Assembly: GCF_900104925.1 (NCBI RefSeq)
Contig: NZ_LT629735.1
Coordinates: 2,897,001 to 2,961,000 of the forward strand
Direction of reading: 5' to 3'
DNA: 64,000 nucleotides
Source: Opitutus sp. GAS368
GTDB lineage: Bacteria > Verrucomicrobiota > Verrucomicrobiia > Opitutales > Opitutaceae
Under the pieces are notes generated by a model. The model was not told the origin of the DNA and made no database searches. It saw only the letters and a list, made by a program, of their open reading frames with translations. Positions 45,724 to 54,004 of the stretch are shown here, in pieces. The position numbers and the translations under genes were made by a program. Every line of letters begins with the position of its first letter. Positions within the stretch are counted from its first letter, which is position 1.

Positions 45724-47151
45724 ATGTCGGCCCACCCTCTGCGTATCGGGCTGTTTGGCATCGGACTCGATGCCTACTGGCCTCAATTTGCCGGACTCAA
45801 GGAACGCTTGGAGGGATATTTGGCCCGTGTGGCCGTCAAACTCGCCCGCCCGGGTGCGGAAATTGTCAATGTGGGTCTGGTGGACACCCCTGATCGGGCT
45901 TACGCCGCCGGGCGCGAACTGCGGCGGGCCGACGTGGACATCATTTTCCTGCATGTAACGACTTACGCGCTATCCTCGACGGTCCTGCCGGTCGTCCAGC
46001 GGGCCAAAGTTCCGGTCATCGTGCTCAATCTCGCCCCTGCACCGGCCATCGATTATGCGACGTTCAATGCGCTGGCGGATCGAATCGCCATGACCAGCGA
46101 CTGGCTGGCGCATTGTTCGGCTTGTCCGGTGCCCGAGATAGCCAACGTCTTCAAGCGTGCCGGGGTGAAATTTCACCAGGTCACGGGCGTGCTCGACAAC
46201 GATCCGGCTTGCTGGCGAGAGGTTGACGCCTGGGTCGAAGCCGCACGCGTGGCGGCAGGCATGTTTGGCAACCGGCTGGGCCTCATGGGCCATTACTATG
46301 GCGGCATGCTGGACATCCAGTCCGATGTGACCCTGCAGTGCGCCACCTTCGGCACGCATATTGAGCACTTGGAGGTTGATGAACTGGCCTCGCTTCGCCG
46401 CTCGGTAACCTCGGCAGAGATGCAGGCGCGTTTGCATGAATTTCAAACCACCTTTGACGTTCAGTCGGATTGCGCCGCCGAAGATCTGGCCGCAGCGGCC
46501 CGCACATCAGTAGCCCTGGACCGCCTGGTCGCTGAACATCGGTTGGGATCCTTGGCTTACTTCTACAAGGGCACCGGAGTTTCTGAAAATGAGGACGCCA
46601 TCGCCTCGATCATTTTGGGCACATCGCTGCTCACGGGACGTAGCATCCCGGTGGCCGGTGAATATGAGATCAAGAATGCGCAGGCGATGAAGATCATGGA
46701 CCTGCTCGGCGTCGGTGGCTCATTCACCGAGTATTATGCGATGGATTTTAGCGACGATATCGTGCTCATGGGTCATGATGGTCCCGGTCATATCGCCATC
46801 GCGCAGGGCAAGATCAAGGTTCGCCCGCTCAAGGTCTATCATGGCAAGGTGGGCCGGGGCATTTCGGTTGAGATGACCGTCAGGCACGGCCCGGTGACGC
46901 TCCTTTCGGTGATCGAAGCGGGTGGCAGGCTCGCTCTGCTTTGTGCCGAGGCCGAGTCCGTGCTTGGACCGATTTTGGAAATTGGCAACACGAACAGCCG
47001 GTATCGTTTTGCTTGCGGAGCCCGGGAGTTCGTCAACCGCTGGAACTCACATGGACCGGCCCATCATTGCGCCGTGGGAGTCGGACACGTTGCGGATAAA
47101 ATTACCAAGCTAGGCTCGTTGCTCGGTATGGATGCCATACGGGTTTGTTGA
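45724..47151 (+). CDS. L-fucose/L-arabinose isomerase family protein
   Basis: This 475-residue protein has the three-part architecture of AraA/FucI-fold isomerases (IFLHVTTYALSSTVLPVVQR, then GLMGHYYGGMLDIQSDVTLQ and the C-terminal barrel). Likely Mn2+ ligands sit near GTGVSENEDAIASI and in the His pair of HGPAHHCAVGVGH. With RhaM next door it probably isomerises an aldose such as L-rhamnose or L-fucose to the ketose. Sequence differs enough from canonical AraA, FucI and RhaA that the substrate is open. Confidence 0.78.
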   Translation: MSAHPLRIGLFGIGLDAYWPQFAGLKERLEGYLARVAVKLARPGAEIVNVGLVDTPDRAYAAGRELRRADVDIIFLHVTTYALSSTVLPVVQRAKVPVIVLNLAPAPAIDYATFNALADRIAMTSDWLAHCSACPVPEIANVFKRAGVKFHQVTGVLDNDPACWREVDAWVEAARVAAGMFGNRLGLMGHYYGGMLDIQSDVTLQCATFGTHIEHLEVDELASLRRSVTSAEMQARLHEFQTTFDVQSDCAAEDLAAAARTSVALDRLVAEHRLGSLAYFYKGTGVSENEDAIASIILGTSLLTGRSIPVAGEYEIKNAQAMKIMDLLGVGGSFTEYYAMDFSDDIVLMGHDGPGHIAIAQGKIKVRPLKVYHGKVGRGISVEMTVRHGPVTLLSVIEAGGRLALLCAEAESVLGPILEIGNTNSRYRFACGAREFVNRWNSHGPAHHCAVGVGHVADKITKLGSLLGMDAIRVC

Positions 47152-47328
47152 ACCTTTCAGCATACTGGCTCGATATCGCACTGCTGAGGCCTGAAGCCTG
47201 GCAGAAATCCTTTCCGCTATAGCCAGTCCTCGGCGGCGACAATCGGCCGGACGGCATTAGCCTCGCCTGACCTTGGCCGGACGGGCATGAATTGTGGAAA
47301 CCAAACTCAACCCCATCGGGCATCGTCC

Positions 47329-47799
47329 ATGAAAAAAATCCTGATCGCCTTCGTCGCAACCATTCTCACCGCCGCGCAGATCCCGGCGGCCGAGCCGGCC
47401 GTCTCGCCGGAAGCCGCGGTGCTCAAGCCCGTGGACCAGTTCCTGGACGGCTTCAACAAGGGCGACACCAAGATGATGCTGGCCGCGGGGGCGGAGCAGA
47501 TGTCCATCCTCGATGAATTCCCGCCACACGAATGGCACGGGGCGGGGGCCTTCGCCCAGTGGATGAGCGACTTCGACGCCGATGCCGCCAAGCACGGCAT
47601 CACCAACGGGTCCGTCTCCGCCGGCAAACCTTCGCATATCGATATCACCGGCGCCGACGCCTATGTGGTCATCAAGGCCAACTATTCCTTCAAGCGCCGG
47701 GGCAAGTTCGAGGAGGAGATCGGCTCGACCATCACGGTCACGCTGCACCAGGGGGCGGACGGCTGGCGGATCACCGGCTGGGCCTGGGCCAAGCGGTAG
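47329..47799 (+). CDS. exported SnoaL/NTF2-like protein
   Basis: A 156-residue protein from the ATG at 47329, with signal peptide (KKILIAFVATILTAAQIPA) ending PAAEP. An NTF2-like cone domain follows (VLKPVDQFLDGFNKGDTKMM, then HIDITGADAYVVIKANYSFK and ITVTLHQGADGWRITGWAWA). Such proteins bind small hydrophobic ligands or act as isomerases. No specific role is evident. Confidence 0.8.
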   Translation: MKKILIAFVATILTAAQIPAAEPAVSPEAAVLKPVDQFLDGFNKGDTKMMLAAGAEQMSILDEFPPHEWHGAGAFAQWMSDFDADAAKHGITNGSVSAGKPSHIDITGADAYVVIKANYSFKRRGKFEEEIGSTITVTLHQGADGWRITGWAWAKR

Positions 47800-47943
47800 G
47801 GGGGATATGTGAGAAACCTGAAACCTGAGACCTGAAAATTAAGTGCAGGCGGACGCATCAGTGGCTTGAGCCCACCCTCAGGTCTCAGGTTTCAAGTTTG
47901 CTTTGCCATCTTCGCGCAGCGCTCCGTCAGGTCTCTCTTCCGC

Positions 47944-49341
47944 CTACGGCTTCCCGCCGCCCATCCGCTTCGCAAACTCCAGCGCCTCGCCGGTGGACCC
48001 GGCCGAGAGCTTCACGACCTTCTGCGGCCCCGTGCGCACGAAGTAGACCGTGCCGAGCGCGCTCTTCACCTCGAGGTCCACGTGGGGCAGCGTGATGGTC
48101 GGCGGGATCTTGAAGATCTCCGACAGCAGCGCGGAGGCCGCGAGGTCGCGGATCTTGGGGTCGGCGTTCTCGTAGATGTAGTCGTAGATGTTGATGATGT
48201 ATTCGCCGAACATGGTCTCCAGGTCCTTGGCGCTGGTGTCCAGCTCCACGATCTGCTTCGCGCCCTCCTCGGACGCGGCCAGCACCTTCCGGGTGCCGGC
48301 GTTGGTCTCGACCGAGTAAAGGTTCTGCTTGCCCACGGGCTTGAGCAGGGTGATGGCCCCGGCGGTGATCTTCGCCGCCTGCTCCGGCGGCGCGCCCTTG
48401 GGCGAAAGGCTCTGCTCCATGACGATGTTGCGCGCGTCGCGCGCCTCGACCGGGACGTCGAACTCGGCCAGCACGCGCCAGGAGTTCACGACGTGGAAGG
48501 TGGCCTTCTTCGTAGTGGCGTTCCAGGTGAAGCCGTTGATGACGACCTGGTGCCCGATCTTGCCGCTGCCGTCGAAGGGGTGGGTGGCGAGGAAGTCCGC
48601 CGGGAGCGACAGCCAGATGTTCTCGGGCAGGGCGGCGAGGATGGGGCGGCCCTTGCGCAGTTCCTGGCGCGCCCATTCGAAGGGCGTGATCGTGCCGTCG
48701 GGGAAATGCACCGTCGGGCTGGGCTTCTGCCGGAGGAACAGCATCATCATCCCGACGTAGTAATGGTAGTCGCGGTAGGGCTGCTGGGACGGGACGGTGT
48801 TGATGACCTTGTAGATCTCGCCGTCCTCGATCGGGTAGCCGGCGATGTCGAGGTAGTGCACGCGGGCGTAGAACATGCAGGTGCCGCCGATCTGGTCGCG
48901 GAACTTGGCCGGCGGGACCAGCTGGACGGTCTCCGTGCCGTCCACCATCGTCTGCTTCTCGATGGTCTTCTTGGCCTCGACCTTGGCCACGACGACGCTC
49001 GACTTGCCCTTGGCCAGCGGATTGGCGGTGGCGAATTGCTTCATCTCCTCGACCTCGGCGTCCGTGAGATCCACGACGGGGAAGAGGCCCTTGCGGCCGT
49101 TCTTGAACAGGACCGTCACGTAGCCGCCGTCGATGCGGGCCGATGCGATGTCCTCGAGCTTCGGGTGCGGCTTGGGGCCGCCCTTGGCCTTGGCGGGCTC
49201 GGGGGCGGGCTCCGGGGCCGGGGCGACCGGCGCCGGTTTGGGCGCGGCCTTGGCGTCAGCCTGGGTGGAAGGCTTGCAGCCGGCGAGAATCAGGGCAGCG
49301 GTAAACGCCGCGCCCCACACGGGTATACGAAGGAGTTGCAT
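47944..49341 (-). CDS. lipoprotein with papain-like cysteine peptidase fold
   Basis: A 465-residue protein from the ATG at 49341, with lipobox LILAGC and a Pro/Ala-rich linker. A first small domain (about 45-90) precedes a papain/C39-like core. The putative oxyanion Gln and catalytic Cys lie in RDQIGGTCMFYARVHYLD, His in IGHQVVINGFTWN and Asn in FHVVNSWR. The C-terminal part (about 330-465) has no recognised domain. Enzymatic activity is inferred from the C-H-N order and spacing. Confidence 0.65.
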   Translation of the reverse strand: MQLLRIPVWGAAFTAALILAGCKPSTQADAKAAPKPAPVAPAPEPAPEPAKAKGGPKPHPKLEDIASARIDGGYVTVLFKNGRKGLFPVVDLTDAEVEEMKQFATANPLAKGKSSVVVAKVEAKKTIEKQTMVDGTETVQLVPPAKFRDQIGGTCMFYARVHYLDIAGYPIEDGEIYKVINTVPSQQPYRDYHYYVGMMMLFLRQKPSPTVHFPDGTITPFEWARQELRKGRPILAALPENIWLSLPADFLATHPFDGSGKIGHQVVINGFTWNATTKKATFHVVNSWRVLAEFDVPVEARDARNIVMEQSLSPKGAPPEQAAKITAGAITLLKPVGKQNLYSVETNAGTRKVLAASEEGAKQIVELDTSAKDLETMFGEYIINIYDYIYENADPKIRDLAASALLSEIFKIPPTITLPHVDLEVKSALGTVYFVRTGPQKVVKLSAGSTGEALEFAKRMGGGKP

Positions 49342-49590
49342 GCATCCCGTCCGGCCCGACGGAGCCGACAGAAAGCAGGGATTTCCGCGTGGCGGCAATA
49401 CCAGACAACAGAGGACGGAGGACTGAAGACAGAGGACGGGTTGTTCCTTGGAGGGCTCGCGTCCCTGCGAGCCGGGGACGTGGCCCGCAGGGAGGCGGGC
49501 CCTCCACGGCCAATCAAATCGAACTTGACGGCAACCTTGGCTTCGAACACTACCTTGGCTAGTAAAGGTAGCTTCGCCCGATCACCCATC
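49342..49590. other. intergenic region with palindromic repeat
   Basis: Contains an acagaggacggaggactg tract and the palindrome at 49450-49505. It separates divergent genes, so promoters for both should lie here, but none is clear. Confidence 0.4.
49450..49505. repeat. palindromic repeat (family B), intact copy
   Basis: ggagggctcgcgtccctgcg at the left mirrors cgcagggaggcgggccctcc at the right. A second copy starts at 51175 and is interrupted by the insertion sequence. Confidence 0.7.
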
Positions 49591-49917
49591 ATGGATTTCA
49601 ACGAAAAATTTGCGCCGATCACGAAAGGACTCCTCGAGTTCCTCGTGCTGAAGATCATCGCGGCCGACAAGGTCTACGTGCCCGACATCCTGCAGCAGCT
49701 GAGCGCGACGGAGTTCGCGACGCAGGAGGGCACGCTCTACCCGCTGTTGAGCAAGATGCGCCGCGAGGAGCTCGTGGACTACGAGTGGAAGGAGTCCGAG
49801 TCCGGCCCGCCGCGCAAATACTACGAGCTGACGGCCAAGGGCCGGGCGCAGCTCCGCGAGACAATGGAATTCTGGCAGCAGATCAACGAAACCGTGAAGA
49901 GCCTCGGCAAGAAATAG
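49591..49917 (+). CDS. PadR-family transcriptional regulator
   Basis: A 108-residue winged-helix protein: FAPITKGLLEFLVLKIIAAD, then VYVPDILQQLSATEFATQEG, TLYPLLSKMRREELVDYEW and SGPPRKYYELTAKGRAQL, the PadR signature. The ATG at 49591 is chosen because family members start at this helix. Only 26 bp separates it from the PspC-domain gene, so it probably controls that operon. Confidence 0.92.
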   Translation: MDFNEKFAPITKGLLEFLVLKIIAADKVYVPDILQQLSATEFATQEGTLYPLLSKMRREELVDYEWKESESGPPRKYYELTAKGRAQLRETMEFWQQINETVKSLGKK

Positions 49918-49943
49918 GGGCGTCCCCCGCAACCGACCATCCC

Positions 49944-51104
49944 ATGAACAGAGTCATCACCATCAACCTGAACGGCGTCGCCTACCAGCTCGAGGAATCC
50001 GGCTACGAGCAGCTGCGCGTCTACCTCGACCACGCCGCCCGCTCGCTCGAGGGCAACCCGGACAAGGACGAGATCCTCGCCGACATCGAGCAGGCCATTG
50101 CGGACAAGTTCCGGGCGCTGCTCGGCAGCTACAAGACCGTGGTCGTCACGGGCGAGGTCGCGGACGTCATCACGCAGATGGGTCCGGTGCAGGCGACGGA
50201 CGCCGCGGGCGCTGTGGCCGGCGCCAAGCCCGCCGGAAGCGCGCAGGCGGCCAGCGACGCCGGCACGCCCCGGATGCCTCGGCGGCTTTATAAGATCAAC
50301 GATGGCGCCATGCTCGCCGGCGTGTGCAACGGCCTGTCGGCTTACCTCAACATCGACGTGTCGTTGGTCCGCGTGGGCTTTGTGCTGCTGGGCATCTTCT
50401 GGGGCATGGGCCTGCTGGTGTATGTGCTCCTCGCGTTCATCCTGCCGGAGGCGCGCACGACGGAGGAGAAGGCCGCCGCCACCGGGGCGGCCGCCACCGC
50501 GGAGGAATTCATTCGCCGGGCCAAGGCGGGCTACTACGAGGGCATGAAGCATTTCAACGACCGGGACGCGCGCCGCGAGTGGAAGCGGAAGTTCCGGCAG
50601 GAGATGCGCGGCTGGAAACACAGCTTCCGGCGGCAGATGCACGAGAATGCGGCGCAGTGGCAGCAGAACTGGGCCCAGGCCGGCGGCCCGCCGGCGGACC
50701 GCTGGGCCAGCCTGGGGCTGACCATGATGATCCTGACGTGGACCCGGCTGCTGTGCTTCGCGCTGGCGTTCTATGCCGTCTACGCGCTGGTGACGCATGG
50801 CGCGGTCTTCGGCCTGGCGTGGCCGGCTGACATCCCCGTGTGGCTGGGGATCGTCGGGGTGTGCTTTGCCTACCAGTTCCTGACGTGGCCGCTCAAGGTG
50901 ATGCGCCGGTCGATCTTTCATGCGCACTGGGGCTGGCGCGGCCTGTCCGGGCCGCTGGACGGGATCGTGGGGCTCGGCTTCCTGCTCGTGATGGTCTGGG
51001 TCGCCGATCATTATTCGCCGGCGTTCCACGCCTGGCTGATGGATCTGCCGCCGTCCATCCACCGCGCGGCCGGCGAGGTGAAGGAATGGTGGGCCCGGCA
51101 GTGA
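49944..51104 (+). CDS. PspC-domain membrane protein
   Basis: The 386-residue protein has an N-terminal HAAS-like cytoplasmic domain (LEESGYEQLRVYLDHAARSL, then GNPDKDEILADIEQAIADKF), often found with PadR regulators. A PspC domain covers residues 112-180 (RLYKINDGAMLAGVCNGLSA, then FWGMGLLVYVLLAFILPEAR), followed by a charged helix and three more membrane segments. It likely takes part in an envelope-stress response. Confidence 0.88.
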   Translation: MNRVITINLNGVAYQLEESGYEQLRVYLDHAARSLEGNPDKDEILADIEQAIADKFRALLGSYKTVVVTGEVADVITQMGPVQATDAAGAVAGAKPAGSAQAASDAGTPRMPRRLYKINDGAMLAGVCNGLSAYLNIDVSLVRVGFVLLGIFWGMGLLVYVLLAFILPEARTTEEKAAATGAAATAEEFIRRAKAGYYEGMKHFNDRDARREWKRKFRQEMRGWKHSFRRQMHENAAQWQQNWAQAGGPPADRWASLGLTMMILTWTRLLCFALAFYAVYALVTHGAVFGLAWPADIPVWLGIVGVCFAYQFLTWPLKVMRRSIFHAHWGWRGLSGPLDGIVGLGFLLVMVWVADHYSPAFHAWLMDLPPSIHRAAGEVKEWWARQ

Positions 51105-51229
51105 GCGGAGGACGGAGGACTGAGGACGGAAGACGGAGGGCGGAGGACAGAGGACGGAGGACGGATTGTTACTTGGAGGGCTCGCGTCCCTGCGAGCCGA
51201 GGGGGATTGTGGCCCGCAGGGAGGCTCGG
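51105..51229. repeat. ggacgga-type tract and left half of family B palindrome
   Basis: After the PspC gene, about nine degenerate copies of ggacgga/ggactga run from 51105 to 51165. The family B palindrome follows from 51175 and is broken at 51230 by the insertion sequence. Its right arm (gcgggccctcc) resumes at 52593. Confidence 0.6.
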
Positions 51230-52581
51230 TGACAGACATCGAGGACACTTTGAAGGACAGACATCGGTGACACTCTCGGGGCACTATGCCCTGGAAGACA
51301 TCGGTCACGGAACAAGCACGGCGTCGGTTTATCGATGAGTGGATCAAGCGGCCGGGTTCCGGCCGCAGTATCACATCATTGTGTCGGTTGCATGGTATCA
51401 GCCGGAGTTGCGGATACCGTTGGTGGGAACGGTTTCGGGCCGGGGGAGGCCGGGCGCTCACCGAGCGCGCCCGGACGCCCCAGGCGGCCGTCCGGCTGCG
51501 CGAGCGCTGGGAGGCACGTTTGCGCGTGGCCCGCCTGCAGGAGCGGAGCTTCGGGCCGAAGAAGCTGTGGTGGAAGCTGCACCGCGAGTATCCCCGCTCG
51601 CAGTTGCCGTGCGTGCGCACGCTGTCGCGTTGGCTGCAGACGCACGGCCTGGTGCGCCGGCAAACCCGGCGCGCCAGACCGGGACCGATCCTGCGCCTGC
51701 GCGGACGCCTGGCGGGGCGTTGTGCGAACGATGTCTGGTCGCTCGACTTCAAGGGCCAGTTCCGCACCGCCGACGGCCGGAAGGTTCATGCCCTCACCGT
51801 GCGCGATGTGGCGAGTCGCTATGTGCTGTGTGTGCAGCATGTGTCCAAGCCCGGCGAAGCGGAGGTCGCTCGGGTGATGCGCAGGTTGTTCCGCCGTTAC
51901 GGCCTGCCCAAGGCCCTCCGCACGGACAATGGGGCCCCGTTTGGCGCCGGGGGCCCGCGCGGCTGGACCCGCCTGAGCGCGGGTTGGGTCAAACTGGGCA
52001 TCCGGATGGAGTATGGCCGTCCCCGCTGCCCGCAGGATAACGCGGCGCACGAGCAGATGCATGGCGTGCTGAAGCGGTTCGCCGCCACCCCGGTTTCAGC
52101 CCACCCGCCGGCCCAGCAGCGCCGCTTCGGGCGCTGGCGCCACCATTACAACCAGCTCCGCCCCCATGAGGCACGCGGACTGCGCACGCCGGCGGAACTC
52201 TACCGCGCCAGCCGGCGCGTTCTGCCGGCCACTGTCCCTCGCTGGACCTATCCGAAAACCTGGCTGCGCGTGCGCCTCGACGCCAAGGGGCGCTACCGCT
52301 GGCGCAAACGCCAGCGGCTCATCGGCAAGGCCTTCATCGCGGAGGAACTCGGCGCCCGCCTGGTCCGCCCTGATGTCCTCGCCGTCTATTTCGGACCCCA
52401 TCTGCTCGGCCACCTCCACGCCCACGATCCGGCCGGACTCCGGCACGCCCGTTGGCGTCAACCCCTGCAATCCAAAGCGGGAGGGGCGCAGCCCCTCCCG
52501 CGCCCACCCCGATCGATCAAGATCTGATCCGATCTAACTGTCTCCGATGTCTGTCACCTCAACTGTCCTCGATGTCTGTCA
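51230..52581 (+). mobile_element. IS481-like insertion sequence
   Basis: Perfect 18-bp terminal inverted repeats TGACAGACATCGAGGACA (51230-51247) and its inverse (52564-52581) enclose one DDE transposase gene. A second, subterminal inverted pair (gacagacatcggtgacac at 51258, gtctccgatgtctgtcacc at 52540) lies inside each end. The 1352-bp length is normal for the family. A clean target duplication is not evident. Confidence 0.9.
51286..52527 (+). CDS. IS481-family DDE transposase
   Basis: The 413-residue protein has an N-terminal helix-turn-helix (SITSLCRLHGISRSCGYRWW) and an rve integrase core with the DDE triad in VWSLDFKGQF, LRTDNGAPF and NAAHEQMHGVLK. A C-terminal region follows the core. 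The frame is intact, so the element may be active. The start at 51286 (MPWKTSVTEQ) matches the usual MPWK-type start of the family. Confidence 0.92.
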   Translation: MPWKTSVTEQARRRFIDEWIKRPGSGRSITSLCRLHGISRSCGYRWWERFRAGGGRALTERARTPQAAVRLRERWEARLRVARLQERSFGPKKLWWKLHREYPRSQLPCVRTLSRWLQTHGLVRRQTRRARPGPILRLRGRLAGRCANDVWSLDFKGQFRTADGRKVHALTVRDVASRYVLCVQHVSKPGEAEVARVMRRLFRRYGLPKALRTDNGAPFGAGGPRGWTRLSAGWVKLGIRMEYGRPRCPQDNAAHEQMHGVLKRFAATPVSAHPPAQQRRFGRWRHHYNQLRPHEARGLRTPAELYRASRRVLPATVPRWTYPKTWLRVRLDAKGRYRWRKRQRLIGKAFIAEELGARLVRPDVLAVYFGPHLLGHLHAHDPAGLRHARWRQPLQSKAGGAQPLPRPPRSIKI

Positions 52582-52676
52582 CTCCGCCGGACGCGGGCCC
52601 TCCACCTGAATACCTTCGCCAAGATATGCAGAGCGTATCCATTCGCTAACCGGCCCGAGGTGCGTATCCTCGGGGG

Positions 52677-52859
52677 ATGAGTTCCAAATCAGACCGTGAC
52701 GCCATCTTTGCCCAACGCGCCGGTGCCGCCGCGGCGACCAACAAGAACCACACGCACCTCGCCGCCGCCCACGACATCCGCCAGAACGGCAGCAACCACT
52801 CCAAGGTGACCCGCCAGGGCAATCCCGGCCGGACCAACCGCACGGCGAAGGCAAAATAG
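52677..52859 (+). CDS. 60-residue hypothetical protein
   Basis: A small basic, Asn/Thr/His-rich protein (SDRDAIFAQRAGAAAATNKN, then HTHLAAAHDIRQNGSNHSKV). It has an ATG at 52677 following tcctcggggg. It may be a small DNA- or RNA-binding protein. No family is recognised. Confidence 0.45.
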   Translation: MSSKSDRDAIFAQRAGAAAATNKNHTHLAAAHDIRQNGSNHSKVTRQGNPGRTNRTAKAK

Positions 52860-52960
52860 CTCTAAGCGGTAAGCTTTAGGCTGTAAGCGTTGACCCGACA
52901 GGCGAAAGACAAAAGGCTGGAGCGATCCGGCCTCGGGTTTGAATGTCTGGCTTAAAGCTT

Positions 52961-53963
52961 AAGAACTGACCGACTTTGCTGTGCATAGAAAGGTCGGCTG
53001 CCCTCTGGGCACGGCCTAAGACCTTGCCGCGCGGGATGGTTTCGGGAACGTTTCAGTGAACCGCGCCATCCGTCGGTTCCGGTGAGTGGTTCGGCAACTC
53101 TTGCATAGCTTGTTCATTTTTTCTGCGCGCCACTAATTACGCCACCACTTGCGGTGAAAGTAAAAGTGACATCGAAATGAGTCTCGGTCTTATCAGTGCG
53201 GACCACACGGTTAGTAATTTTTCGCGGTGTCCAGACGGACTCTACTTGGTCAATCTCAGCGGGCTTGAATCTCCAGTGACGTAGAGCTTTTTCTACCGCC
53301 GCGTAAAAATCATCTGCAAACGGACCTGGAGTAGAAAAGCCCACTATACTTGACGCAATGTCTGAGACCTGACCCCGCTCATCTACAGTAATCCGCACGC
53401 TTACGACCGCCTGACCAGCTTTGGCGGCCAAGGCCCGTGCGGGATATACGGGAGTTGCCAGCGGGTTAATCGGCTCAACGTCCCGGAAATCTTCAAAATG
53501 CTTTGTCCCGCTGGGGTTCGCCTTCCCGCTTGTTTCCTCGGGCGGAGTAGCGGATGATGGTTCCGCCAAAAACGCGAATGAACTTGCACCCGCATTCGGC
53601 GGTGCGACCCGCTCGTGGTGACAGCCGGTAGCGACTACTATTCCGCACATGAAGATGCTATTGAGCAAATTTATTGACCATGGGTTTGATCGGAATGGCC
53701 TTCCTGAACTCTGTCCGCCGCGTAATTGTCGTGTCAACCGCATGAGGGTATTCGGGATTGCAGTGAGTGCTTCTGCCGAACTATGAATATGCTAACCCAG
53801 CTATGTCCACAGAGGCCCACAATGAATTGTCGCCAGGTTGGTTAGGATTTTTCATATAGTGTGGGTTTTGAGGGTTGACTCAATGATTATTGAGCCGTTC
53901 GGCATATCATAGCAGGGAGATTCACCCGGAACCAGTGAAGCACACTAAAGTCGGTCAGTTCTT
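52961..53963 (-). mobile_element. transposon-like unit with 24-bp inverted ends and TonB-domain cargo
   Basis: The left end aagaactgaccgacttt (first 17 of 24 bp from 52961) is mirrored at 53940-53963 with two mismatches over 24 bp. Both ends are flanked by aaagctt (52954-52960 and 53964-53970), a likely 7-bp target duplication inside a host aagctt-type repeat. The interior is AT-richer than the surroundings and carries one ORF but no transposase, so it would need a helper. Confidence 0.7.
53114..53743 (-). CDS. TonB C-terminal-domain lipoprotein-like protein
   Basis: The 209-residue ORF (start uncertain; an inner ATG lies at 53650) has a hydrophobic stretch ending in a lipobox-like VVATGC. 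A TonB-C fold follows at about 95-175 (PLATPVYPARALAAKAGQAV, then VSVRITVDERGQVSDIASSI and AVEKALRHWRFKPAEI). TonB-C domains bind outer-membrane receptor TonB boxes, but stand-alone versions like this usually serve in other envelope roles. It is the only gene of the inverted-repeat-bounded unit. Confidence 0.7.
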   Translation of the reverse strand: MRLTRQLRGGQSSGRPFRSNPWSINLLNSIFMCGIVVATGCHHERVAPPNAGASSFAFLAEPSSATPPEETSGKANPSGTKHFEDFRDVEPINPLATPVYPARALAAKAGQAVVSVRITVDERGQVSDIASSIVGFSTPGPFADDFYAAVEKALRHWRFKPAEIDQVESVWTPRKITNRVVRTDKTETHFDVTFTFTASGGVISGAQKK

Positions 53964-54004
53964 AAAGCTTACCGCTTATCGCCTACCGCCATCTCACAGC
54001 CCCG

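Noticed and set aside
51225-52585. Target-site duplication of the insertion sequence
   Set aside because: Left ctcgg and right ctccg are similar but not identical, so no duplication is claimed.
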